64,000 bases of DNA from Chrysophaeum taylorii (GCA_029834535.1 JAQMWT010000614.1:1-64000); one strand, 5' to 3'; shown: positions 22,181 to 33,115, counted from the stretch's first letter. Notes: a model not told the origin generated them from the sequence alone. Numbers and translations: made by a program.

Positions 22181-24610
22181 TCAGGTGATTGCGATGTCGG
22201 GAACGTCCCCGTCGACTTGCGGGGTCATAAGTTCGACGCCGAGCGTCTCGTAGCGACTCCCCGGGTGGTGGTCTTCGGCAGGTGGTGGTCTTCTTCTTCT
22301 TCTTCTTCTTCGGAGGAGGAGGTCTCGGTCGAGAAGGTCTCGGTTGAAAAAATAGAAGAGAGTCGCGAGGATGGCGACGACGCCGACAAAGACGCCGAGC
22401 ACAAAGGTCAGGACAGGCGTGGTGGAGCCCGACGACGACGACGACGACGACAAGCGCTTCTTTACGCCATAGGACTCGTCTTCGTCGTCGTCTTCGTATT
22501 CGTCGTCTTCGAGGGATCGGTAGATATCGAGCTTGTCGAAATCGTGGAGCCATGACCATTCCAGGAGCCAAAGGGTACGCGCGTCCGAGCCGAAGGCTCC
22601 CTTGGAGGTAAAGAGCGGGCGGGGGTCGATGCCAAAGTCATCATCGAGTAGGAAGGTGCCGTCGACCCGAATTCCGGGGTCGTCTCGTATTGCTGCCAGC
22701 GCCGCACAGTCGGCGGGGATGCGAGCAAGTGTGTCGACCTCGAAGACGCTGGTTGAAAGATCAAAGGTTGGCAAGCAGCCGAAGGAAAAGACGCCCTCTC
22801 GCGCGGGAGCGACGAAGAGAGAGTTCGCGAGCTCGCCCGAGGCTTGGTCGATCGAGACCAGAGGGGAGGTCCCCTCGGTCGCAATGAGGGTCGAGGCGTC
22901 GAGGTGGAACGACGCGTCGTCGACCTCTATAGCGTGATCTCCCGTCGAGTCGAGAAGAGCGAAAAGATGATCAACCGAACCAGAATAGCCAGATTGGAGG
23001 TCGAGGGCGTCGTCGCCGACTTCGAGGACGCTCGCGTACGACATATCTAAACGGCCACCGTCGACGTGGATTCCATCTGCGGACGCGAATGCGACTTCGA
23101 CGTGACTGACGGTGGTCCCAGAGCCGACGCCGGCAAAGCGAAGTCCGGTCTCCGCGTTGTATATTCGGACGTAAGAAAGCACCCCCGAGTCGTCGAGCGG
23201 GTCGTCCCCGCCGTAGTCGTAGGTACCCAAAAGGGCCGTCGCCGGCGCGTTTCCCAGGATCGTGAGTCCTCCCCAGAGCCCACGCGTGACCGTGATCGAC
23301 GGCGAGGCGAAGGTGACGGGTTGGTCTCTCGTTCCTCGGGCGTAAAGTCTAGCCCCTCGCGCCACGACGAGATCGGCGCCTTCTTCGAACAAGACAGAGA
23401 CACCAGCATTGATCGTCAGGGACGCCTGGACTACCACGCCGCACGCGACCGTGGTGTTCGCGGTCCATTCTTCATCGTATTCCATCGAGCCGCACGTCGT
23501 TCCGAGCGGCGAGAATTGGTATCGCGCGTACCAGTCGCTCGTACGAGGGGAAGACGGGCAAAATTGCAGCGGCGAAGACTTGGTGCTGCTGCTGCTGCTG
23601 CTGGTGCCAAACGATACGGGGTATTGCGTGGAAAGATCGGCGCTGTAGGAGCGGCCCTCGAATTCAAAATCAAGCCGAGTCGCGAGCCAGGCGTCGGTAG
23701 AATAGTACGCCATTTCGACGCCTCCGAGAGGTATATACTCGTCTTCGAAAGTCCCGCCGCAATCCCACGCGAGATTATCGACGATCGACGAGGCTGCGAG
23801 ATCGACGCGAAGGTCGTCGAGGCGCTTCCAGTCCCAGGGTTCGCCGCTCCAGAGGCCGCCATACGCCGTCCACGTGGCCTCGTCCGTCGTCGTCCGCGCC
23901 GGTTCCCAGGCGATCGCGCCGGGGGGTGGGCCTCGCGCCGGATGCAGTGGGACCCCCCGCGGATTTAAGAGTCTGTAGAGGAGATTCCCCGTCACCCCAA
24001 AATCAACCGTCGTGACGGAAATCTTGGCGTCGCAGGCTCTGGACAATCGTAGCCTGACGAGCGGGTCGGATTCGGGGACAGAGTCTTCAAAATTTTCGTC
24101 CAGGTCCAAAAAGATCGAATCCAAGTCGTCAAAGGGCGAATACAACCGAGGCCACGCCGAGGACGGCACAAACGTGTAAGAGGCGTCGTCTTCTGTGACG
24201 ACGGTGAGACCTCCGACTTCCCAGCCGTTAGTGCTAAGGTACAGAAGCTCGATATACGCGGGCCGGTCGCATCCCTCGAATTTCGCCTCTTCCCCCGACG
24301 GCACGAACGAGGCGACCCCCGATTGGGAGATGTTCAAAGGCAGCTCGCGCCATTCGCCGTCCACCGGAAAGTACACTGCGAACATGGCTTGGATTTCGGC
24401 AAAATTCAAGGTCAATGACTCGAGCTCTTGGGTGTTCGCGCGAGCGTTCGCGGCGACACTCCCCGAGGGGCACAAAAGACGGTAGTGGACGGCGCCGGGG
24501 TCGCCCGGGGCCCACCACCCAACCCCCGTATACGCCACGATCTCCTGGACGACGAAGAAACCAGCCACGGTGGTAGTGGTGGTGGTGGCCAACAGTGCTA
24601 CTAATAACAT
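22181..24610 (-). CDS. Large single-pass membrane protein with a beta-helix-like ectodomain
   Basis: About 809 residues from ATG 24610, chosen because it begins a signal peptide (MLLVALLATTTTTTVAGF); the frame extends 14 codons further upstream. The ectodomain is acidic and aromatic-rich. Its second half (about residues 385-680) shows short repeating rungs such as GVVVQASLTINAGVSVLF, GLWGGLTILGNAP and DGIHVDGGRLDMSYASV, typical of right-handed parallel beta-helix proteins. A Ser-rich linker precedes one transmembrane helix (VLTFVLGVFVGVVAILATLF, about 725-748) and a cytoplasmic tail with eight or more arginines. The topology is type I. A surface carbohydrate-binding or adhesion role is plausible, but no catalytic residues are evident. 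Confidence 0.75.
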   Translation of the reverse strand: MLLVALLATTTTTTVAGFFVVQEIVAYTGVGWWAPGDPGAVHYRLLCPSGSVAANARANTQELESLTLNFAEIQAMFAVYFPVDGEWRELPLNISQSGVASFVPSGEEAKFEGCDRPAYIELLYLSTNGWEVGGLTVVTEDDASYTFVPSSAWPRLYSPFDDLDSIFLDLDENFEDSVPESDPLVRLRLSRACDAKISVTTVDFGVTGNLLYRLLNPRGVPLHPARGPPPGAIAWEPARTTTDEATWTAYGGLWSGEPWDWKRLDDLRVDLAASSIVDNLAWDCGGTFEDEYIPLGGVEMAYYSTDAWLATRLDFEFEGRSYSADLSTQYPVSFGTSSSSSSTKSSPLQFCPSSPRTSDWYARYQFSPLGTTCGSMEYDEEWTANTTVACGVVVQASLTINAGVSVLFEEGADLVVARGARLYARGTRDQPVTFASPSITVTRGLWGGLTILGNAPATALLGTYDYGGDDPLDDSGVLSYVRIYNAETGLRFAGVGSGTTVSHVEVAFASADGIHVDGGRLDMSYASVLEVGDDALDLQSGYSGSVDHLFALLDSTGDHAIEVDDASFHLDASTLIATEGTSPLVSIDQASGELANSLFVAPAREGVFSFGCLPTFDLSTSVFEVDTLARIPADCAALAAIRDDPGIRVDGTFLLDDDFGIDPRPLFTSKGAFGSDARTLWLLEWSWLHDFDKLDIYRSLEDDEYEDDDEDESYGVKKRLSSSSSSSGSTTPVLTFVLGVFVGVVAILATLFYFFNRDLLDRDLLLRRRRRRRRPPPAEDHHPGSRYETLGVELMTPQVDGDVPDIAIT

Positions 24611-24742
24611 TTTGTTCGAAGAAGAGGGGGCTCTTTGGCAAGGAGGACGCACATTGAACTTCCCGTTTTTTTGCGATCCGTTTCGAACGCAATATACTGA
24701 GTGTACTGAACTGGCGACGACAGTTTCGCCAACCCTGGTGGT

Positions 24743-24888
24743 TGTTCTTCCGCATTTTCTTCCTACTTGCTAGAAAGAGAAATTACCTATAGGACGTAAG
24801 ACTGCTTGGGGTGTTCTTCCGTATTTTTTTTTTGCTTGCTACAAAGAGAAAGAGAAATTACCGATAGGACGCAGGACTGCTTCGGACG
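24743..24888. repeat. Imperfect tandem duplication of about 70 bp
   Basis: Two adjacent units, 24743-24811 and 24812-24888, each starting TGTTCTTCCG and ending with a GACTGCTT-containing block. They differ by substitutions, a T-run expansion and a short GAAA insertion. It lies in the gap between the large membrane protein and the Arg/Glu-rich ORF and may form part of an upstream regulatory region. Confidence 0.85.
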
Positions 24889-24915
24889 TTTCCGGTTTTA
24901 CTCCCGAAAAAATTT

Positions 24916-25818
24916 ATGAAACATATGGATCATCTTGTTGATCACGGCACACGGGGAACGCTGGATTTCGTGCATTCCGCGGAGAAATTCCCGCCGCCGG
25001 ATTTACGCGGGAGAACGAAAGAGGCGCAACAGCCTCTGAAAAGGAACTGGTACTCGAGTATCCTCGCCCAGGAGTGGAATGGCGAAGAGAAAGTGTACAA
25101 GCGCGCTGTTGATGCGTGGAAGCGCTTGTGGCGTGTTCGAGACGATAGCTTTCTCGAGCGCGAACGCGCGGTCTGTCGCGACAAGATGGGGCGCTTGCGG
25201 GCCGCTCGTCGTGAAGCTGTTGCCGCCGGCGACGAGGATGCGGCGATGCTACTTGAGCGTCAACGCGAGGCCGATCGTATTGCAATTGCACAACGGCGTC
25301 ATGATCGTTTAGAAGAAGCACAAGATGGCGTCGAGGATCGATGCTGCTTGAGCGCGAAGGCGAGGCCGATCGTATTGCAATTGCACAGCGGCGTCAAGAT
25401 CGTCTAGAAGAATCGCACGCCGGCAACGAGGACTCGATGCGCGCGCTCGAGGACGAACGCGAGGCTGATCGTCTGCGCCACGTCGCAAGACGCGAGAGTC
25501 GCAGGGAAGCTAAACGAGCTGGAGACTGCGATGTTGCAATGTGAGCGGGAACGCGAGGCCAACCGTCGAAGTCACGAACGAGTGCGCGATGCTACAGAGA
25601 AACAAACTGATGCTGGTACCGAGTCTGCAATCTTGGCGTTGGACCGCGAGCGCGAAGCGCAGCGTGCGCGCATGCGTCGTCTTCGTCGCGAACGTATGGA
25701 CGAATTCCTCGAGTACGTGGCGGAGGACGCAACAAGATTTGGCGACCTCGACGACGAGGAAAGCGCCTTACTCGTCTTACATTGTAACTTCTCGCGTCGA
25801 CTCGGGTCACACCACTGA
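24916..25818 (+). pseudogene. Arg/Glu-rich tandem-repeat ORF, frame-broken
   Basis: Plus-strand coding sequence in which a ~33-residue highly charged unit, with a core like ERQREADRIAIAQRRHDRLEE, is repeated about four times (DNA period about 99 bp). The first two units are almost identical at DNA level. A 4-bp deletion at about 25338 and another frame change near 25525 split it into three frames, so no single protein covers it. The preceding segment (24916-25225) is basic and the last part ends MDEFLEYVAEDATRFGDLDD. It would form long charged helices. Similar repeat arrays occur near the N-terminus of some transposon proteins, which is only suggestive. It lies next to a decayed MULE in the opposite orientation. 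Confidence 0.5.
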
Positions 25819-26047
25819 CTCCGAACCCACATCACTTGCTTGCCCTACTAAAGGGAAGAAGTGGAGAGATGTTATTCTCAACGGACAGCGCTGGGGTGGA
25901 CATGGGGTCGTCGCATGTCGCATGAGCAAGAAAGAGGACTGCATGCGCAAGAATAGCACGTCGCACCTTGTCTGAGTGGAAACTACCATGAACAGCGCCT
26001 TGCCCTCGGCGGGACATAATGGGCGGGAGCAGCATGGTTCTGAAGAG

Positions 26048-29000
26048 CTATTTGCCACGGCGGCGTTTAACCTCGCGCGGTGGCTTGCGAAATTGACACT
26101 TGGATTCCCAGCAGTTGTTTTGCTGGTCGCCTTCATCAACTCTCTGAGCGCGTGCAGCGCACTGTAGGTGAATAAACCGCTGGCAGCGTGAACACTTGTG
26201 CTGCGATGCCAGTCCCACGAAGCACCTAGCAACTGCGCACTTCTCGCCTGCTTCTGAGCGCAACTTGGTGGTTTCCTGCACATGAGCGAATGGAAGACCC
26301 TGAGAGTCCCGAGCAATCGCCATGGCAGTCGCACCTCGAATGCCTTTCGAAATCGGCTCACAGACACCCGCGGCGGGTTGCTGTGACGCGCGGGGTTGCT
26401 GCAAATTCGGCGCTGCTTCCTCATTAGACTCCTCTTCGTCTCGGAAGCTTCGCTTGCGTTCCTTCAAAATGGCGGCTTGTGCTTTCGCAGCCTTCTCCTC
26501 GGCCGCGAGCACCTCGTCCTCGACAGATGGCCACAGTTGGTCTCCAGCAGCGGATGGGGCAGCCAGCCTCAGTTCGTCTCCAGCAGTGGCCGGGGTGTCA
26601 GAAGGCGGGCCATCTCGAGGAGCGTCGCGATCGCCTTCTTCGTCGTCAGTGAACACGTCGACGCCGTCCTCTTCGTCGCGGTCGTCCTCTTCGTCGCCGT
26701 CGTTCTCGTCAGCCAAAGGCCAGAAAAAGAGATTGTATTGCTCTTTTTGCAGGATGAGCACGACGTCTGTACGCTCGACCGCATTGTTCGGGTTGGGGGG
26801 GTTGAAGGCCATGTCTCTGATCGCGGCGCTACTGATCCCTGGAGGCCTGTTTGCAGCTCGATAGCACGTGGCATAGCGTGAAAGTTCGACGTTCACCACC
26901 CAGACATTACGTCCCGTGTGGCATGCGAAGAGTGACATGGCTCTCGCATCGAGCCAAAAGTGGCGCTCCATGCCACTATCTCGAGGGTGTGCTTTTTTGA
27001 GAAGACCGGCGAACCTGTTGATTTCGTTGACATGCTGGCGCCGCTGTTTCTGACTGGGGTGGCCAGCGAATTTCGTTTCGAGCGCGAGAAGCTGCTTTTG
27101 ATGCCGACTGGCGCTTGCACCCAGCTCCGCCCGTAGATCCTCGCGGTCGCATTTTTTGCCCGTCCAAAGCGAGTGCGACTTGGCGAGGCAGGCCCAGCCG
27201 CAGCCTCCTTTAGACATGGGGACGAATTGCGCGGCCTCGAGGCGTCGCCGCAGGTCATGTACGTGATCAGGAAGGAAAACGGCATCGAGTTGTGTCGCTG
27301 TATGGGAGCCGAGCGATTCGTAGACAAGCACGTCTGACTGAGCAGTATTCATGGATTCTGGAACCAGGCATCGAGACGTGAGACGACCGTCCATTCTCGA
27401 CCTGGCCCCCCGTTCGTCCCGAGATTGCTCGTACAGGATTTGGGCCTTCTCGCGAGAGCTCAAAAACAGCTTATCACTCTTAGGCCGGCCAGGTTTCGGC
27501 TTGGTGAACGGAATCGCCCGAAACTGATGACACGGGCCGAACTGGGCACGCTCGTAAGCACCGGCGATGTCAGGCTGCTCGGCAAGCTTTCGTCCAGCAT
27601 AGACGCCACGCCAGCGTTTGCCAGAATCAGCATCACCGTAAACTCTATTAACCTCGAGTCCGCACCTTTGGGAGGCTAGCACCAAGTGCCAGCACGGAAC
27701 ATCCCAGCAGCATCCGCTCTGGCGCTCAGAGACGCCCACACTAAACGACTTCATCGATCCGCCGCGTATCAAAACGCGCCCGTGTGATTGTTGTATGGTC
27801 GTCACAGCGACAGAGTTGTCTTTCGCGCGAGCCTCGTCTGAGAGGCGTTCCAGATCTTTTTGTGCCCACGGCGACAGCTCGTCAACATATGCTTCTGAGC
27901 CTCCACTACGGTCTTATTGTGCGCATCGACGTAGTCGGTAACAAGCTTGACTGCCTGCGTTATCACGTTCATGCCTCGACAAGACCCAAAGGCGGTCGGT
28001 CCACTGGGCTTCGATCGGATTCGTCGTGTGCTGCTCCATCACGCGAGGATTTGCAGCCGGGAATTGTTCGGCGTCGGGGACTTTGGAAACCAATGCGCGC
28101 AGCTTTGGCGACATGTTCTGCTTAGCTAATTCGAGCTGTTCCGGAGTTTCGCGCGCTGGTGGCGGCGTTGAACTCGTCCGCGATCCCCTTGGGGAAACCG
28201 TTCGACACTGTGATCACGCGATGCCTCGAGCATCTAAAGGGAATCATTTTGTTGAGAATCGCTCGAGTCGCGGCGAGAGCGGACGCAGATTCGTCCACAG
28301 CCAGTGTCCCGGCGTCGTTGTTGTACGCTTCGCTATGATACTTCTGCGCCGTTTTGGTAAGAGCATTCCATGTTTCCATGCTTTCGTTCATGCCAGCAAA
28401 GCCCACGAAGGCCACAGGCACGACCCGGTGGCTCGGATCCAGCTTGACAATCCCGCCCAAGCAACCCGCCTTGGTGTGGGTGAAATCACCGAAGCTCGCG
28501 TTCGAGCAATCTGGAAGGAGCTCGCGTGCGAATTGGAAGCATACCGAGTAGCCGATGACGAATCGTATGTCCTCGCCCAGATCGTCATACGTTTGGAGAG
28601 GAACAGTCGTAGGAACAAACCTGGCCTTCTCCTTGATGAGCTTCCCTTTTAACAGGCGCTCCTGTTCCCGCCCGAATTTGAGCTTCTCGGCCTCGAGATG
28701 CATAGATTTCGCCTTCGCTGCGTCGACGCAGATAAAATTGAGATTGATGCCAGCAGCAGCACATGCTTGCTCGAGATAAGTTATGGCCTTAGCATCCTCC
28801 TCTGGCTTCCCGTATATCACAGCCCGCGTGTGTTTCAGCTGCCGGTGCGCGAATTCGATGTCTACTTTCCGACGAACATACTCTTGTAAAATGGAAATCA
28901 ATCCGCTCGGCGTTGCTTTGCGGTCTTGCTTCTTCTTCTGTTTGAGGTCGTGAAGCAAAGCGGAAAGAATAACTGGAAGCAGCTGCTGCTGCGCGGTGTA

Positions 29001-29645
29001 GGCGTGCTGCTTTCGATGGTCGTTCGAAGGCCCGCCATTCCGCGGCTGGCGTGATGAGACAGTCATCGACCGTTGATTCGAGCAATTGATTTCATGATCC
29101 TGGGTATACTGGAGAACCCAACTCTAGCAGTTCGCGCGCTTCATGATAACGAAGAAACTGTCGCACCCACCACAGCGCAGCGCAAGCCTACTTCCGTTCT
29201 TCGTCGGCTTCATATTAATGACCGAGGCGAGCCTTTGAACTGGCGTGGGCCATTCGCGAGCCAGGACCTTGCTGTCCCTCGCAGCCAATTCGGTCGCATG
29301 AAGTTCTGCGTGGGCCCGACTCGGGTACACTTTTTCCGACTTTGAGTTTCTCGTCGTGCGGGATTTGCGCCAGTTTTCGCGGCATCGGCTGGTTCAAGCC
29401 CCCTCGTAGCGGGCGTTCTCGGCTTTGATGGCCTCGGTCTTGGCCTTTCGACGCACCGCCTTGCGCTCCGTCGCCGAGACTCCTTCAGCGCCCCCGCCCC
29501 GCCGCGCATCCTCGGGCCCTCCATCCTCCTCGTCGTCTGAGTCTGGGCCTTCCATTTGAGTCGCGAAAACTCCTGCGTATTCTCTGGATGCGTCCGAGAT
29601 GTTCATTAGGCTATCGACGCTCTCCCGAGACGCCGACATCCTCAC
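26048..29645 (-). pseudogene. Mutator-like (MULE) transposase gene with SWIM, OTU-like and zinc-finger parts, interrupted
   Basis: One former gene read 5' to 3' on the minus strand. (1) About 29645-29400: acidic N-terminus. (2) About 29200-29080: a MULE-type Zn-binding module, LRCGGCDSFF then SWVLQYTQDHEINC, split by a TAG at about 29122. (3) 28990-28200: the DDE transposase core with FGDFTHTKAGCLGGIVKLDP, VPVAFVGFAGMNESMETWN and TLAVDESASAL. (4) About 27770-27700: a SWIM finger, GCCWDVPCWHLVLA. (5) About 27230-26880: an OTU-protease-like segment with GGCGWACLAKSHSLWTG and FWLDARAMSLFACH. (6) About 26200-26110: a Cys/His cluster, HKCSRCQRFIHLQC. Frameshifts lie near 29350, 28122, 27930 and 27850; the last 585 codons (27805-26048) are one open frame. 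TIRs and a target-site duplication were not found by eye. Transposase and SWIM calls are firm, OTU fairly firm; the zinc-finger class is uncertain. Confidence 0.72.
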
Positions 29646-30055
29646 GAGAGTCTACCGACCGTCCAAGATCCGGCGGGACCACCGGCACCAGCAGAAAGCG
29701 CGCGTCTCTCACGCAACCCCGTCTGCAGGCCTGCTGGCAACTGTGCACCGATACAAAATTGCCGGAGTAAGTCTGAAGTTCGTTCCATCAACTGTTGCGT
29801 TTGGTCATCACATCACTGGTGCCAGTCCTTCTTATCACGTAAGTGAATGCTTTAGGTTTCTTCGACGGCATGGAGTCGCAGGCAGTGCCTATGGCCTGCC
29901 GCGACAAGGCCAAGCTCGTAGTCCGTGAGGCGGCGATGCGTGTCGTGGCCACCGGGGGGCCTGTCGCGAGCGCTTTGAAGAAGGCGCAGGCCGAGACTGC
30001 GGCCTGGGCGAGCGTGAGGTACATGGCGGTCGCAGATCGCGTTGCGACGATATAA
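29646..30055 (+). other. Mostly non-coding; possible small plus-strand ORF at 29843-30055
   Basis: The only coherent piece is an Ala-rich 70-codon frame (29843-30055, start near FFDGMESQAVPM) with no recognisable motif, directly upstream of the next degenerate coding stretch, to which it may belong. The rest is the upstream flank of the MULE gene. Confidence 0.3.
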
Positions 30056-30905
30056 AGGAGGCCGGGCTTGCGGCGATCATCAAAGGAAACGTGCCACCGC
30101 CGCCGAGGACGACGGAGCTGCCACTCGAGGAGAGCCGTTAGCTCTGGATCAAAAAAGGCGAGCGCGGACTGGGCGGGCGTCTTGGCTGACGGTCAGTAAG
30201 TACTCTCGCGGCCTGCCTCAAGAAGATCATGGACAGCTGCAGCGCGCTCTACGGCGAGGACGCGAAGTGGTCGGAGAACTCGGTGAGGATCTACGCAGCG
30301 TCGCCTTGAATCTCCAAGAGACGCTCGAGTGCTTAAGCCAGGCGTGGCGGGCTGCGCTCCAGCCCGAGGTCAACCGCAAGGCCTGGTTCAACCAGGCCCC
30401 CTATAGGAGGATCCAGCTCTACCAGGAGCAGCAGCAGGACGCCGCCTGCGCGGCGCCGGCGGGCGAACCCTCCACGGTTCTGAACGCGTCTGACGCTGTT
30501 CCCGTCATCTCGGAAACGCGCCACCCCCGCCGCCAACGCCAGCCCGGATGCCGACCCAGAATCCGAAGCTCCCAACGCCGGCGGCGTTCGCCTGACATCT
30601 GCTGACCTCCAAAGCTGTCCTGGCGCCGCCAACTACGCGAAAAAACTCCGGATACCTCAAGCGAGGTGGTGTCTCGACAATCGAGGGCTACTCGGTTAAG
30701 GCCATCAAGGAGCAGCTTGGCAAGCACAACCTCGGAACCTACACCACCCAGGACGATGGCAAGATCGCCCTCCTTCGCCACCTTGAAGTCCAGTTTGGCT
30801 TGAAAATCCTCCTCTCCTGGCTCCCCGAGAGCCTTCGTGCAAAAAGTTTGCCCCCCCCCCCGGCAGCGAGTACGCGTGCGAGGCGCCGCCCAAGAAAAAA
30901 TAGAA
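30056..30905 (+). pseudogene. Degenerate gene with a SAP/HeH-like helical piece
   Basis: The plus strand retains protein-like blocks in different frames: KKIMDSCSALYGEDAKWSEN (about 30225) and, near the end, GVSTIEGYSVKAIKEQLGKH followed by DDGKIALLRHLEVQ (30670-30795). The latter resembles a helix-extended-loop-helix DNA-binding unit of the SAP/HeH type. Stops and frame changes separate the blocks and a poly-C tract at about 30848 follows. I read this as the remains of one mobile-element gene. The family is unknown. Confidence 0.4.
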
Positions 30906-31763
30906 GCCCGAAGACATAGACGCCTTCCAACTCAGAGCCAAGGCCGAGGAGTGTTTAGCCAAGTCCAAACGCGCCTCGCGAAAGCCCATCGGGTGCTGCT
31001 TTCCCCCATTCAAGCTTCCAACTACACCTCAAGTATCTGAGTCGCCCTCTCCGGCTCTCAGACACTCCTCTAACCTTCGCTTCTAAGTTATTACGGCGCC
31101 CAGAAGGACCATCCGGAAGCATAGCAGAGCTCACCACCAGAAGTTTCGGTGTCGGGGCGTCCGTGGGGACTCGTAGGAAGGAGTCCGTCCGTTCGCAACT
31201 TCCTTCAGAAAGAAACCCGCGCAATTCACCCCCCCCAAAAAAAAAAAAAAATCACCGTCGGAGTGAGTGACTATTTTCGTGCCCGGTTACTCGGATGACC
31301 GTCCACGCCGTTCGACCCCAGCTATAGCTTCTCTCGACTTCTTCGAAGAAAGGGCTCCATGAGTCGTTGTCTTCTAGAGCCGTTAGTTTGCGGGTCGGGT
31401 GGCCGAGCACATCGCTCGCCAGCCGCTCGCTCGCATTTTCCCTACATTTTTTTATTACTTAAGAAAAAAAGATCCGTGGCCTGTACCGTTTTTCTACTTT
31501 CGGCCATATCACTCGCTATAGACCAGTTCGGGACACATTACTGATACCCGCGGTTGAGCCTAAGCTGCTTTACTACGGGGGGCAACCAGTAGTGATGTGT
31601 CCCTAGGGTGGGTACGTGCGGGTGATGTGGCCTAAACATAAATGGGGTACCCGTGAATTGAATAGGTTGTTGTGACCTCGTGATGTGAGCTCTCTTTTCC
31701 CGGCACCAGCGATGTGACCTCAAGCAAGAACCAGTGATGTGACATTTACCCATAAAGATATTT
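30906..31763. other. Intergenic with repeated GTGATGTG motifs
   Basis: About 860 bp without a gene. A C-run followed by an A-run occurs at about 31229-31251. Between 31590 and 31742, just downstream of the glycosyltransferase-like gene stop, the octamer GTGATGTG (one copy GCGATGTG) occurs five times with irregular spacing, usually preceded by CCAG or CC. Confidence 0.55.
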
Positions 31764-32834
31764 TTAGAGTCGCACTTGGCCGGGGTAGCGCGCGTCGAAG
31801 TGTGTTTGGAGGATCCGGACGTTGTTTTTTGGGTCATTGCGGGCGTTGAGGCTGTGGTCCTTGAGCCAACAGACGAGTTGACGCTGGCGATGCTTGTGGG
31901 TTTCGGACCAGCCATCTTGGGTTGCGGTGAGGTTGTAGATGGTGTTGAGGCCCCGCTTGACGTCCGCATCGAACAAGACCGCCTCGGTATTCTGGAACAT
32001 GGAAGGCGCGACGGTGAGCACGGGAGTCTGCGTAAAGGCGTTGTCGACAATGGTCCCGCCGTTGAGGACGACCGTAAATCTGGCGTGGGTCGTCAAGTAA
32101 CCAATGGAGGCGTTCGAGACGACGACCTCGACTTGACCGTCGACGAGATCTCGGCATTTGTTGAGGACCATGCCGCGCTGGTGCTGAGCTTCCGTAGTTC
32201 TGACGTGAGGATGGACCTTGACTACCAGCGGCAATCCCATCGCCTTGCAAAAGCGCGCGACCTTTCGCAGCAGCTCCGGGATGGTCGTGTTACTATATTT
32301 GGAGACACTCAGGTCTGAAATTTTTTGCGTAGGCACGAAAACGTATTTGCCGAGGATTTTCTCCGGAATTCGAGAAGAAGTTTCCTGCGGTCGCTTCGAC
32401 CAGTTCCCGCCCGCGAGGCCTCGAGATATCATGTCGGAGCACCGCGCATCGTCGACCGTCTGGATCCTCTCGTTCAAGTCAGCGACGTACCAACTCCGAG
32501 AGAGCAAGCCGCCGGGATCTACGACGACGTCGTCTCGGGCGAATCCGTTCTCAAAATAAACCGTCGGCGCGCGGGGGAACGTGCCGCGAAAGGCCCACCA
32601 CATGATCGCCGCGTCCGCGTCACCCCCCCGGTATTCGCCCGAGGGGTCGTAGAGCGCGGTTATGTGTTCGTCCTCCTTGGCGACTGCGCTAACCAGGACC
32701 CGATGCCCCCGGTCACGCAGCTCCCCAATCACCCCCTTCAAAACCTCGTACCGCGGATCACTTGTCGCGACGTCCTTCGTGATACTCATCGGATTAAAGA
32801 TCACGCTTACGACAATACGCAATGCTGCGACCAT
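31764..32834 (-). CDS. Capsule-polysaccharide-synthesis-like glycosyltransferase (GT-B fold, putative)
   Basis: An intact, intronless 356-residue frame in an otherwise decayed region. The sequence looks like a GT-B enzyme of the kind that builds or modifies surface polysaccharides: VIFNPMSITKDVATSDPRYE near the N-terminus, TVYFENGFARDDVVVDPGG (about residue 92), KYVFVPTQKISDLSVSKYS (about 165), LPLVVKVHPHVRT (about 200), then VVVSNASIGYLTTHA and VVLNGGTIVDNAF. The KVHPH and NASIGYL-type positions match the donor-binding half of capsule synthesis (KpsC/S-like) enzymes. This assignment rests on overall resemblance and is moderate. Its isolation among dead transposons and the absence of introns leave open a horizontal or viral origin. 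Confidence 0.55.
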   Translation of the reverse strand: MVAALRIVVSVIFNPMSITKDVATSDPRYEVLKGVIGELRDRGHRVLVSAVAKEDEHITALYDPSGEYRGGDADAAIMWWAFRGTFPRAPTVYFENGFARDDVVVDPGGLLSRSWYVADLNERIQTVDDARCSDMISRGLAGGNWSKRPQETSSRIPEKILGKYVFVPTQKISDLSVSKYSNTTIPELLRKVARFCKAMGLPLVVKVHPHVRTTEAQHQRGMVLNKCRDLVDGQVEVVVSNASIGYLTTHARFTVVLNGGTIVDNAFTQTPVLTVAPSMFQNTEAVLFDADVKRGLNTIYNLTATQDGWSETHKHRQRQLVCWLKDHSLNARNDPKNNVRILQTHFDARYPGQVRL

Positions 32835-33115
32835 CGTGGATTCGCCACCGTCGTGGCTAAAAACGTAAAGTCGCCGGACCTAACCACTGGAAACAACAGT
32901 CCACTTTTAGTGACTCTGGAAATATATCCAGAGTTGTTGGTTGTTGTTGTCCTGCCAGAGCGGTAGAAGCTTGCCTCTGGCAGCAAACGTCCAGCGTCCG
33001 CGCGGCGTCCTTGGGGTTGCCAAGCCCGAAGGCGATCTGAGCTGCCGTTTTTTATTCGAAAAGGCCCCAACCGAAGCAAAGTGCTTGCCTAGCTCGTCGT
33101 CGTGTCGTCGGGGCG
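32835..33115. other. Upstream flank of the glycosyltransferase-like gene
   Basis: About 280 bp with no recognised element. A small inverted pair CTCTGGAAATATATCCAGAG lies at about 32914-32933. Confidence 0.45.
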
